DNA of 64,000 bases from Protaetia brevitarsis (Eukaryota > Arthropoda > Insecta > Coleoptera > Scarabaeidae): the NCBI GenBank assembly GCA_004143645.1, contig RXPK01000523.1, forward strand, positions 1 through 64,000, written 5' to 3'. Positions 37,001 through 46,637 of this stretch are shown piece after piece. The notes beneath the pieces are model-generated. The model saw only the letters and a list, made by a program, of their open reading frames with translations, was not told the origin of the DNA and did not search any database. How positions within the stretch are numbered: the first letter of the stretch is position 1; each line of letters opens with the position of its first letter. The translations under genes and the position numbers were made by a program.

Positions 37001-38811
37001 GTTCCTAACGAGCATTGAACTAGGGAACATACACAGCGAGTATAAATCTGCTCCTAGAATTATAACATTTTTTTATAAACAATTGAACTTGATATTCCAC
37101 GCGAAACAGGGACGCCGACGTAAAAAACGTCTATTGCTAAGGTGATGGTCAAGAAAATTTTCATTTTTTTTTTGCATTTTCCTAACGAGCATGAACTAGG
37201 GAACATACACAGCGAGTATAAATCTGCTCCTAGAATTATAACATTTTTTTTATAACAATTGAACTTGATATTCCACGCGAAACAGGGACGCCGACGTAAA
37301 AACGTCTATTGCTAAGGTGATGTCAAGAAAATTTTCATTTTTTTTTGCATTTCCTAACGAGCATGAACTAGGGAACATACACAGCGAGTTATAAATCTGC
37401 TCCTAGAATTATAACATTTTTTTATAAACATTGAACTTGATATTCCACGCGAAACAGGGACGCCGACGTAAAACGTCTATTGCTAAGGTGATGGTCAAGA
37501 AATTTTTTTCTTTTTTTTGCATTTTCCTAACGAGCATGAACTAGGGAACATACACAGCGAGTATAAATCTGCTCCTAGAATTATAACATTTTTTTATAAA
37601 CAATTGAACTTGATATTCCACGCGAAACAGGGACGCCGATGTAAAAAACGTCTATTGCTAAGGTGATGGTCAAGAAAATTTCATTTTTTTTTTGCACGTT
37701 CCTAACGAGCATGAACTAGGGAACAACACAGCGAGTATAAATCTGCTCCTAGAATTATAACATTTTTATAAACAATTGAACTTGATATTCCACGCGAAAC
37801 AGGGACGCCGATGTAAAAAACGTCTATTGCTAGGTGATGGTCAAGAAAATTTTCTTTTTTTTTTTGCACGTTCCTAACGAGCATGACCTAGGGAAATATC
37901 CAGCGAGTATAATCTGCTCCTAGAATTATAACATTTTTTTATAAACAATTGAACTTGATATTCCACGCGAAACAGGGACGCCGACGTAAAAAACGTCTAT
38001 TGCTAAGGTGATGGTCAAGAAAATTTTCATTTTTTTTTGCACGTTCCTAACGCGCATGAACTAGGAACATTACACAGCGAGTATAAATCTGCTCCTAGAA
38101 TTATAACATTTTTTTTAAACAATTGAACTTGATATTCCACGCGAAACAGGACGCCGACGTAAAAAACGTCTATTGCTAAGGGTGATGGTCAAGAAAATTT
38201 TTTATTTTTTTGCATTTCCTAACGAGCATGAACTAGGGAACATACACAGCGGAGTATTAAATCTGCTCCTAGAATTATAACATTTTTTTATAAACAATTG
38301 AACTTGATATTCCACGCGAAACAGGGACGCCGATGTAAAAAACGTCTATTGCTAAGGTGATGGTCAAGAAAATTTTCATTTTTTTTTGCACGTTCCTAAC
38401 GAGCATGAACTAGGGAACATACACAGCGAGTATAAATCTGCCTCTAGAATTATAACATTTTTTATAAACAATTGAACTTATATTCCACGCGAAACAGGCG
38501 ACGCCGACGTAAAAAACGTCTATTGCTAAGGTGGATGGTCAAGAAAATTTTCATTTCTTTTTGCACGTTTCCTAACGAGCATGAACTAGGGAACATACAC
38601 AGCGAGTATTAAATCTGCTCCCTAGAATTATAACATTTTTTTATAAACAATTGAACTTGATATTTCCACGCGAAACAGGGACGCCGACGTAAAAAACGTC
38701 TATTGCTTAAGGTGATGTCAAGAAATTTTCATTTTTTTTTGCATGTTCCTAACGAGCATGAACTAGGGAACATTACACAGCGAGTTAAAATCTGCTCCTA
38801 GAATATAACAT
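28075..38811 (+). repeat. About 61-unit satellite array, ~175-bp monomer (left arm)
   Basis: Units repeat head to tail every ~175 bases (for example GATATTCCAC at 28391, 28566, 28739 and 28914). Each unit contains a small palindrome GACGTAAAAAACGTC, an inverted pair GTTCCTA...TAGGGAAC, and runs of T. Short open frames through the units repeat the same peptide and are by-products. Units up to ~29.7 kb are almost identical; from ~30 to 38.8 kb single-base insertions and deletions become frequent. The first unit (CACCGACG, TGTTGCTACGG) differs and matches outer units of the right arm. Confidence 0.95.
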
Positions 38812-38812
38812 T

Positions 38813-39616
38813 GCATTCCATTCAGGCGCAGCTACATAAACACGCAAGATAGGGCTATCTTAGTCTGTTTAACAAAAAAGTCGCTCATAGCTCAAAATCT
38901 ATTAAAGATAGGTATAGGGAAAGCTGATATAAAAGTGATAGGGGATGATTTACTTCTTATTCCGAATTAAATACAAGGTGTTCTATTTAAAAAAAAAAAG
39001 AATACTTAGTCTGTTCAACAAAAGGTCGCTCCTATCTTATAATCTATTAAAGATAGGTATAGGGAATGCTCGTATAAAGTGATAGGGGATGATATTTACT
39101 TCTTAATTCCGAATTAAAATACAGGGTGTTCTATTTAAAAAAATTGAGTTTCCTGCATTTGAAAATATGTCACTTTGTTCCTAAGTTTTGAAGACCCTGT
39201 ATGTTAGAATGTAAAGTGTCTGTACCTTTCTTAGGTTATATTTACATCATAACATAGCAAATTTGGAGTCTCCACTTGCAGTATTAACGAGATATTAATT
39301 TCTCAATGATGCATGGTTATGACTAAAAAAAAAGAAACTTAAATACTCAAAAACGGCAACATGTAGCTATAGGAATAGCTAATGAAACCTGAGGTATTTA
39401 TAGTTGTAGAATCCAAAAATGAATAAAAAATTATATCATTCTATTTAAAATAAGAAAGTTGACATCCACTTCCGGTCAACCGGAAGTGATATTTTGGTTA
39501 AGGTATTTTACATATATAGTTCCAATCGAACAGATACTGGTGCCAAAATCTCAAATATAAGTAAATAATAGAACATCATAAACTTTTAATGAACCAGTTA
39601 CGTGGAATATCCTGTA
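38813..39616. mobile_element. Half of a TACAGGGTATTCC foldback (copy B)
   Basis: It starts abruptly against the satellite with CCATTCAGGCGCAGCTAC (centre of the foldback) and runs to the terminal GGAATATCCTGTA. Only one arm is present, including the 146-bp duplication. Its outer end truncates the Ulp1-like reading frame; the last few codons of that frame come from the MITE. Confidence 0.8.
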
Positions 39617-40033
39617 TAGTTTAGAATCACACTACGGTTGTAGGAATCTCGTTGTGTGGGAAAATTTTTGTAGTGAAGGCCTATCTTTTTAGACACTTTA
39701 CTACACAGATTGCTTTTATATAACAATGTCTCCAATGTTTCCAAATATGTTGTTCCTCGTTGAATATTTTTAATTCTCATATTACGATCAAAAAAATATG
39801 CACTTCCATTCATTACATCTGCAATTAACAGCATCCAGTGCATATTTTGTATTATTGGAATCAACAGTTTCGACTTCCTAAATTGTTTTGTTTGTGTTAA
39901 ACAGGTATCATTTAAAAACTCATGTGCCATTACAGGTTCAATTTCAGTCTCATGACAAAATATTTTTAGAGAAAAGTCTATAAGAAAATTATATAGCCAC
40001 ATATCACGATTGTCCTTGTGATTATTTAGGAAT
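39617..40033 (-). pseudogene. Ulp1-like (C48-type) cysteine protease fragment
   Basis: The minus strand reads RDMWLYNFLIDFSLKIF (the Trp-Leu entry motif), then LLIPIIQNMHWMLLIADV with the catalytic His of an x-P-I-x-x-x-x-H-W block, YFFDR with an Asp, and FPTQRDSYNRSV where an intact Ulp1 enzyme has a Gln...Tyr-Asn/Asp-Cys-Gly-Val box. Here Cys-Gly has become Arg-Ser (CGT AGT), so the nucleophile is lost. TTGTATTTTTCCAG ending at 40034 looks like a splice acceptor, so this may be a 3' exon. It lies between the two inverted satellite arms. Ulp1 domains occur in several DNA transposon families. Confidence 0.6.
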
Positions 40034-40079
40034 CTGGAAAAATACAATTTTTCTCCATGAAACTACATGGTCTTACAAA

Positions 40080-41930
40080 AGTGGGAACAGATTTATACTC
40101 CATATGTATGTTCCCTAGTTCATGCTCGTTAGGAACGTGCAAAAAAAATGAAAATTTTCTTGACCATCACCTTAGCAATAGACGTTTTTTACGTCGGCGT
40201 CCCTGTTTCGCGTGGAATATCAAGTTCAATTGTTTATAAAAAATGTTATAATTCTAGGAGCAGATTTATACTCGCTGTGTATGTTCCCTAGTTCATGCTC
40301 GTTAGGAAAATGCAAAAAAAATGAAAATTTTCTTGACCATCACCGTAGCAAAGACGTTTTTTACGTCGGTGTCCCTGTTCGCGTGGAATATCAAGTTCAA
40401 TTGTTTATAAAAAATGTTATAATTCTAGGAGCAGATTTATACTAGCTGTGTATGTTCCCTAGTTCATGCTCGTTTAGGAAAATGCAAAAAAAATGAAAAT
40501 TTTCTTGACCATCACCTTAGCAATAGACGTTTTTTACGTCGGCGTCCCTGTTTCGCGTGGAATATCAAGTTCAATTGTTTATAAAAAAATGTTATAATTC
40601 TAGGAGCAGATTTATACTCGCTGTGTATGTTCCCTAGTTCATGCTCGTTAGGAACATGCAAAAAAAAATGAAAATTTTCTTGACCATCACCTTAGCAATA
40701 GACGTTTTTTACGTCGGCGTCCCTGTTTCGCGTGGAATATCAAGTTCAATTGTTTATAAAAAATTGTTATAATTCTAGGAGCAGATTTATACTCGCTGTG
40801 TATGTTCCCTAGTTCATGCTCGTTAGGAACATGCAAAAAAAAATGAAAATTTTCTTGACCATCACCTTAGCAATAGACGTTTTTTACGTCGGCGTCCCTG
40901 TTTCGCGTGGAATATCAAGTTCAATTGTTTATAAAAAAATGTTATAATTCTAGGAGCAGATTTATACTCGCTGTGTATGTTCCCTAGTTCATGCTCGTTA
41001 GGAACATGCAAAAAAAAATGAAAATTTTCTTGACCATCACCTTAGCAATAGACGTTTTTTACGTCGGCGTCCTTGTTTCGCGTGGAATATCAAGTTCAAT
41101 TGTTTATAAAAATGTTATAATTCTAGGAGCAGATTTTATACTCGCTGTGTATGTTCCCTAGTTCATGCTCGTTAGGAAAATGCAAAAAAAAAATGAAAAT
41201 TTTCTTGACCATCACCTTAGCAATAGACGTTTTTACGTCGGCGTCCCTGTTTCGCGTGGAATATCAAGTTCAATTGTTTATAAAAAAATGTTATAATTCT
41301 AGGAGCAGATTATACTCGCTGTGTATGTTCCCTAGTTCATGCTCGTTAGGAACGTGCAAAAAAAAATGAAAATTTTCTTGACCATCACCTTAGCAATAGA
41401 CGTTTTTTACGTCGGCGTCCCTGTTTCGCGTGGAATATCAAGTTCAATTGTTTATAAAAAAATGTTATAATTCTAGGAGCAGATTTATACTCGCTGTGTA
41501 TGTTCCCTAGATCATGCTCGTTAGGAATATGCAAAAAAAATGAAAATTTTCTTGACCATCACCGTAGCAATAGACGTTTATTACGTCGGTGTCCCTGTTT
41601 CGCGTGGAATATCAAGTTCAATTGTTTATAAAAAATGTTACAATTGTAGGAGCAGATTTATACTCGCTGTGTATGTTCCCTAGATCATGCTCGTTAGGAA
41701 TATGCAAAAAAAATGAAAATTTTCTTGACCATCACCGTAGCAATAGACGTTTTTTACGTCGGTGTCCCTGTTTCGCGTGGAATATCAAGTTCAATTGTTT
41801 TAAAAAAAATGTTACAATTGTAGGAGCAGATTTATACTCGCCGTGTATGTTCCCTAGATCATGCTCGTTAGGAATATGCAAAAAAAAATGAAAATTTCCG
41901 TGACCATCACCGTAGCAATTGATGTTTTTG
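40080..41930 (-). repeat. 10-11-unit satellite array in opposite orientation (right arm)
   Basis: These are the same ~175-bp units as the left arm, reversed. Inner units match the left-arm consensus. The outermost two or three (about 41500-41930) carry GGTGTCCC, CCGTAGCAATAG and TTACAATTGTAGG variants, some of which are shared with the first left-arm unit. Few indels occur here compared with 32-36 kb. Confidence 0.95.
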
Positions 41931-42126
41931 ACACGAATGTAAACATTTTCAGACGCCGGAACAGTTAGCATTAGTGCGATTAATTATCAATACCACCGGT
42001 TAATTACTAGTACTTTTTTATGAAAATCATGTCATTTTAACGAAATATAGTACCATATGTTGTTTTAAGCCCGTATTCGTCGCCGAAATATCTATTGCTG
42101 AAATCTATTGCTAACTTCACACCGGT
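41930..42126 (-). repeat. Right unique terminal inverted repeat
   Basis: This is the inverted partner of 27876-28075, ending CTTCACACCGGT at 42126. The flank that follows reads TTAGTAAAG. Confidence 0.85.
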
Positions 42127-43530
42127 TTAGTAAAGTGTGAAAATATGAATTTCTAATTTACGTGATGGGGGGAGCTTAAAGCTTCTTCTTATTTTACCCC
42201 TTACAACCGCTTCATGCACCACTGATCTTATTAAACCAACATGTCCGAATTGTCAAGAACAACATTTCATTTTCTAGTTCAGATCGATATATCTTCTAGT
42301 TTCAAAGATATCGTTGAAAATGTGTTTTAGGTGTGTTTCTTTAGGCATCTGCATCTCTCCTATATGCAAGTGAATATCAGCAGCTAAAAACAAATACAGG
42401 TCGATTATTTTTCACTAGTTTACATGCCTGTAAAATTTGATCAAAATCGGAGGTGGCTAGTTGGGTGACTTTGCTTGTCGGTGGTATCAATCTGAATCTA
42501 CTCACTGTTAACATTAGCCGTATTTATTTTTAAATAAGGTTTTCTAAATATTTCACTCAGCCAAATCTAATACAGATATCGTGCGTTAGGTCATTTACAG
42601 CGCTCGAATTAATAACTAACGCTGTAAATATGACACTTGGCGCACTTTAATGTAAATAATTATTCCTGTGTGTATGTAAACAACAATCTTTCGTATTTTA
42701 TTGCAGAAATACTGAGCTTGGTGAGTAAAAACTTTCATTTTTTTATTATTATATTGAAGTCGTTACTTCCACAGTTAATCCTCATTATTCTAAACGTGAT
42801 TTATATACATAAAAGACTTTGTTACTGTCTTATTTTTATTTTAGTTCATATATACCGTTGCTTTGTGTTTGATGCATTATCGTATTCAGCCTTGTCGTTA
42901 TTCCTTTCTGTTTTACCGCCTTTGCGGTCTGAACACGTATCGGAAAATATACCTACAGAAAACACACGTAGCTACTATTTACTGAAATCCATTAACAAAA
43001 CACTTCTTTTAAAAGACCATTTTTATACCAGCACATATGACGCATACACACAGGTGAATATTAAACATCGTAGCGCGTTTATATTATGTGGAAGGCATAT
43101 ACGCGTCATATTCCGTACTTATTAGAAATCAAGGTTTGCACGCGAGGCAGTACATATATATATAAGCGTTTTACACTTTTTGAATAATAATTAGGCGATT
43201 AACGGATCAAAGGCCTATCGGTATAGAGCTATACCGTATATACGTGAGAAAGGGAAAGACTTCGGCCGATCGTGTAAGTTGACTGTTATTGCTGCCTTTT
43301 CATTTCGTTCGGGTATTTACCTCTCGAAGATTCTGATCACGAACAAACAGAACCGTTAGTGCAGTGGGTGAAGTAAAAGTGTATGATATTATACAAATAG
43401 TTAGGTTGTTAGTTGTTACGTATATTACTGAAGCACGCACGCAATCCTATATGTTATATATACGGAGACTGTATGTATTTGTTGTTTCTGAGACATTAAA
43501 CAACATTATTTCATACTCCAATAACCATTA
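42127..43530. other. Intergenic stretch containing one dispersed repeat
   Basis: About 42285-42490 is a plus-strand copy of a repeat also present on the minus strand around 62440-62275 and 59907-59870 (shared GTTGAAAATGTGTTTTAG, TTATTTTTCACT, and AGTTGGGTGACTTT). A 162-codon frame at 42637-43125 has a TTG start and no family features. A TATATATAAG near 43157 is a possible TATA box with nothing to support it downstream. Confidence 0.35.
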
Positions 43531-43665
43531 GATCTTGAAAAGCCGGCAGGACGACGAATATACAAAGGTTGCAAGCTTTTCTAGCAAGAAATTAACAAAT
43601 GAATGTAAAAAGCTTGCAATCTTTGCATATTCGCCGTCCTGTGGGCGTTTCAAGATGTAATATTG
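43531..43665. repeat. Hairpin upstream of tRNA-like units
   Basis: The left arm GCAGGACGACGAATATACAA plus AGGTTGCAAGCTTTT pairs with AAAAGCTTGCAATCTTTGCA plus TATTCGCCGTCCTGT across a ~27-base loop. Pairing extends outward through ATCTTGAAA. The right-arm segment AAAAGCTTG...TTTGCATATTC recurs at 43856-43878 directly before the second tRNA-like unit. Confidence 0.75.
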
Positions 43666-43689
43666 ACATATGTTCGGTTAAGGCTTGAA

Positions 43690-43770
43690 TCTCGTCGTCT
43701 ATATACCAGCTTAATTGGTAAAGCGCCCGTCCGGCAAACGGAAGGATGTAGGTTCGAATCCTGCGTGAGA
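43690..43770 (+). tRNA. tRNA-like sequence 1 (pseudo-tRNA or tRNA-derived SINE head)
   Basis: It has an A-box-like AGCTTAATTGGTAAAGC and a perfect B box GGTTCGAATCC (43751-43761). The anticodon stem CCGT/ACGG encloses CCGGCAA (anticodon position GGC), the T stem is GTAGG/CCTGC, and the weak acceptor stem is TCTC/GAGA. Position 33 is C instead of the near-universal U, and about eight extra bases separate the acceptor from the D arm. I consider it a degenerate copy or SINE head, not a working tRNA. Confidence 0.45.
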
Positions 43771-43874
43771 AGAAATTTTTTTCTTGGAAAAATTACCGTT
43801 AATTATTACCGTTAAAAGCAGAAATACATTCATTTGTTAATTTCTTATTGTAAAAAGCTTGTAATCTTTGCATA

Positions 43875-43923
43875 TTCTCTGGCTTAATTGGTAGAGCATT
43901 TGTCCGGTAAACAAGAATGTGTA
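43875..43923 (+). tRNA. 5' half of tRNA-like sequence 2
   Basis: TTCTCTGGCTTAATTGGTAG plus AGC gives an A box and D arm, then the anticodon arm TTTGT-CCGGTAA-ACAAG (anticodon position GGT, again C at 33). It breaks off at AATGTGTA; the remaining T arm is at 45513-45535. Rejoined at the shared GTGTA, the length matches unit 1 exactly across this interval. Confidence 0.5.
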
Positions 43924-45512
43924 ATAATAATACTGGTTGTGAAGGTTTCCGGGCTGATGTGCCGTGGTCTAGTACTTGTAAATGTCGACGTTTCGCCAGA
44001 CACTACGGATGGCATCCTCAGGACAGCGGTGTTGCGGTTTCGCTGGTTGTCTGATGAGTGATAATAATAATAATATACGTATTGCTGTGGTTAGACAACC
44101 CGGGTTACCGCTGAGTGTATTTTGAGTTGCATATTTTGGTTATTTACTGTTTGCTTGTTATGGTTGTTTTCATTGCTTTCATTGCAATCCATTCATTAAT
44201 TTGTCTATTGTTTGCTTGTGTTGATTTAATGCGGATTCTATTTAATATTGTAATACGACTGCGTTGTACGATTTTGAGAGAGGGATTTTCGTAAGAAAAA
44301 CAGTTGTAGAATTTTGTTAAGCACTTCCTTGTTCGACTATTGACGTGAGTAGACGTGTTTTTAAATTTTGGTTGCCATTTTGTAATTCGTTTGATATCGT
44401 ATTTTAATTCTGTATTTGTCTTTTATTTAGTCCATCAAGGAATTCATATTATAATAATTGTTAATATATTGAAGTGTTGCACATTATAGATATAAGTTCA
44501 ACTATTATTTTTGTTTAGGAAGATATAATTTTTAGTTTTTTCTCTCATTATATTTTAAAGAGTTAATTTTCGGTTATTAAATTTTACCTGTTTCTTTTTT
44601 AATTATATATCAATCACCTCGTCTGGATGAGTAGTGAGTAAAGTTTTTTGCTTTAATGTAAATTTCTTGCATTTGTCCACGAGTTTACTTTAATTTGAAA
44701 CCACGTGGATTGAAATTGAAAGATTTTGGATTATCTTCCTGAACAAACAAATCTTTTGCTTTGTATAGGAAATAGCATTGCCCTATTTTAGATTTAAAGT
44801 CAAGTGCAGTATTTATTTTAGACCAGAACCTTCAGCTCTAAGATGTAGACTCTTCAGATGTTGCGGAAGATGATTATAGAGTTTACACCCCCAAAAATCT
44901 GCAAAAAGTGTATTTTGTAGCTTTGTCTGCTTTCAAGGTCACAAAGATATCTTATTGCTCGTTTTTGTAGGATGACGATTCTCCGCGATCCAGTTGTCAT
45001 TCCCCAGAAGATCAGTCCATACCAAAGGTGAGATTGAAGTTGGCAAAATATGCCATCCTTGCAGCATCTTTACCGGCGATGTGCTTCAGTCTTTTGATGG
45101 CAAAAAGAGCAGATATTAATTTATCAGCCAACTAATTTAGGTAATTCTGCCATGTTAAAAAAGAGTCTACAGTGATGCCCAGAAATTTTACTGCTGTTGA
45201 TTCACCAGTGGTCTGAGTTGAGAAATGTAAGTTTTGTGTTTTATTTATATTTACTTTTAATTTGTTGGCGGCACACCAGTTTTCGGCCTTTTGAATTGTC
45301 TATCTTAAAATTTGTTGCAATTCCTTCGGATTTGATGCGTGCACTAGTAGTGAAGTGTCATCCGCATACAGACATATATGAGCTTCACTAATATTAGACG
45401 GGAGGTCGTTGACATAGATGATAAATAGCAAAGGACCCAATATTGACCCTCGGAGGATCCCGTGAGACATAGTCATAAACTCGGATGAGGTATTATTCCA
45501 TTCCGTTAATTG
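43924..45512 (-). mobile_element. LINE insertion splitting a tRNA-like unit
   Basis: This 1589-bp insertion is flanked by GTGTA on both sides (43919-43923 and 45513-45517). Its 3' end on the minus strand has TTATTATTAC-type tails (43922-43932 and again 44062-44077). Between the two tails lies a segment with CCTGAGGATGCCATCC and GGCGAAACGTCGAC, a phrase typical of invertebrate retroelement 3' regions. The body holds a reverse-transcriptase relic. Confidence 0.7.
44640..45480 (-). pseudogene. LINE reverse transcriptase relic (YADD)
   Basis: Minus-strand translation gives RGSILGPLLFIIYVNDLPSN, then CLYADDTSLLVHA (the catalytic YADD at about 45350-45372), then NWCAANKLKVNINKTQ (palm/thumb), AVKFLGITVDSFLTW, and a decaying C-terminal segment with ILQKRAIRYL-like and NPRGFKLK text near 44690. 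The N-terminal part is missing and stops appear from about 45135 leftward. It is a typical 5'-truncated Jockey/CR1-group copy. Confidence 0.75.
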
Positions 45513-45600
45513 GTGTAGGTTCGAATCCTGCGAGAGAAAATTTTTCTTGGGAAAAAAATCTCTTAATTACAACAGTTATTAGCAGAAATACATTAATTTG
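45513..45600 (+). tRNA. 3' half of tRNA-like sequence 2 and its tail
   Basis: GTGTAGGTTCGAATCCTGCG contains the perfect B box (45518-45528) and T arm. The acceptor-like GAGAGAA follows. The tail AAATTTTTCTTGGGAAAA...TTAGCAGAAATACATTAATT parallels the sequence after unit 1 (43771-43845), so the two units belong to one tandemly repeated module. Confidence 0.5.
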
Positions 45601-45709
45601 TTAATTCAAGGGTCTTATTACATTCTTTCATATCAATTGAATAAGTTTAATTAATAGTTAACTCAACCCTTTTTGCAGTAAAACGCGTATGGTGCAAACA
45701 GCATACGTA

Positions 45710-46637
45710 CACTGTTGAAAATTTTAACACTTTTTTGACTAATTTAATAGTCAGGAGAGGTCCACACTCCTTTCGTGTTATTTTGTCGAGAACTATAGAA
45801 GTTTAAATTTGACGGAGCAAAGATAGTCAAGTATTGTCTATTGCTAAGGGGTTATTTTGTCCAACTGACACGTGGAATTATAAAATACTTCTAGTCACCT
45901 TTTAATTTGATCTTTAGACTAGACAAATTTTACTACTGTTTAACTAAATGAATGCGATCTATTGGGTGTTTTAACACCATTTTCTAAAAACACAACGTCT
46001 TGTTTAATATGCAACTCCTATTTCTTAGTGCTATAATATTCTCTCTTTAAGACGTTTCTCAATTATAAATATACAGAACCACTCATTCAAAAGTTTTGTT
46101 TCAACTAAACGTACTAATTTTAAAATGATTTTTTTGAGAACCATTATAAAAATTAAGTGAATGTTTATGCTATTTGATTCAAATCTGGACTAATTACGTA
46201 AATAGTTGTTCCAATACATCTTGAAGATGTTGAAATTTTTTATGCCCACTGGAATTAACGTTTAATAACACAAGGTCACACTTTGCAAGTCAGTCACATT
46301 TGGTGGTTTGTTTGGATATGTTAATACGGAGAATCAAACACGAAAACAGATACGCGGTGCAATGCAGGTGGTGCGTATATATCAATACTGTATTAGAATT
46401 AGGTGGGGTTTTCTATATTTCTATCGCGAGGGAAAATTCTGATTGGTTGACGCTTCTGAATGTCTAGAAAAATAAGTCAATCCTCATATCTGAACAAAGA
46501 ATTCACACGAAATTCTAGTCATTTCTGTTCAATGTAAATACGCGTAGTCAACTCGCCTGGCAAAGTTTGGAAAAATCAACACTAAAATATTTGACTAGTG
46601 TAAAATTAACGCCAACACCGTAATATTTTCAACAGTG
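45710..46637. mobile_element. 928-bp CACTG-ended element, second family
   Basis: The ends CACTGTTGAAAAT and ATTTTCAACAGTG form ~13-bp inverted repeats and TA flanks both sides (45708-45709 and 46638-46639). Tracts such as GTGTTAA/TTAACAC recur near both ends. It has no coding capacity. The CACTG tips and 2-bp duplication parallel the larger Gag-bearing family. Confidence 0.65.

Larger units (their letters stand above)
27876..42126. mobile_element. Giant foldback element with satellite-filled inverted arms
   Basis: Both ends begin, reading inward, ACCGGTGTGAAGTTAGCAAT. The unique terminal ~200 bases are about 95% identical in inverted orientation (27876-28075 against 41930-42126). Inside each end a ~175-bp satellite is arrayed in opposite orientation, about 61 units left and 10-11 right. 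The centre holds half a foldback MITE and a Ulp1-like fragment. Flanking 9-mers are TTAGGGAAC and TTAGTAAAG (6 of 9 identical), a weak candidate 9-bp duplication as expected for Mutator/foldback elements. The class is inference; the inverted architecture is directly visible. Confidence 0.75.

Noticed and set aside
28075..41930. CRISPR-like array
   Set aside because: Units are contiguous ~175-bp satellite monomers without unique spacers, in a clearly eukaryotic transposon context.
28031..41971. Dozens of 60-160-codon frames reading SRFILAVYVPSSCSLG-type peptides
   Set aside because: They are translations of the 175-bp satellite in changing frames. They shift or stop with each indel, and neither strand keeps a consistent frame across units.
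42637..43125. 162-codon plus-strand open frame, and an apparent 14-base microexon between TTTTATTGCAG and GTGAGT near 42706-42721
   Set aside because: The frame begins with TTG rather than ATG, its composition is hydrophobic and A+T-driven, and no family motif is visible. The splice-like pair is short and unsupported.
43155..43200. TATATATAAG as a host promoter
   Set aside because: No initiator, transcript start or gene could be recognised downstream, and A+T-rich DNA gives many such matches.
43690..43770. Functional tRNA gene
   Set aside because: C at position 33, extra bases between acceptor and D arm, and a poor acceptor stem argue for a pseudo-tRNA or SINE head.
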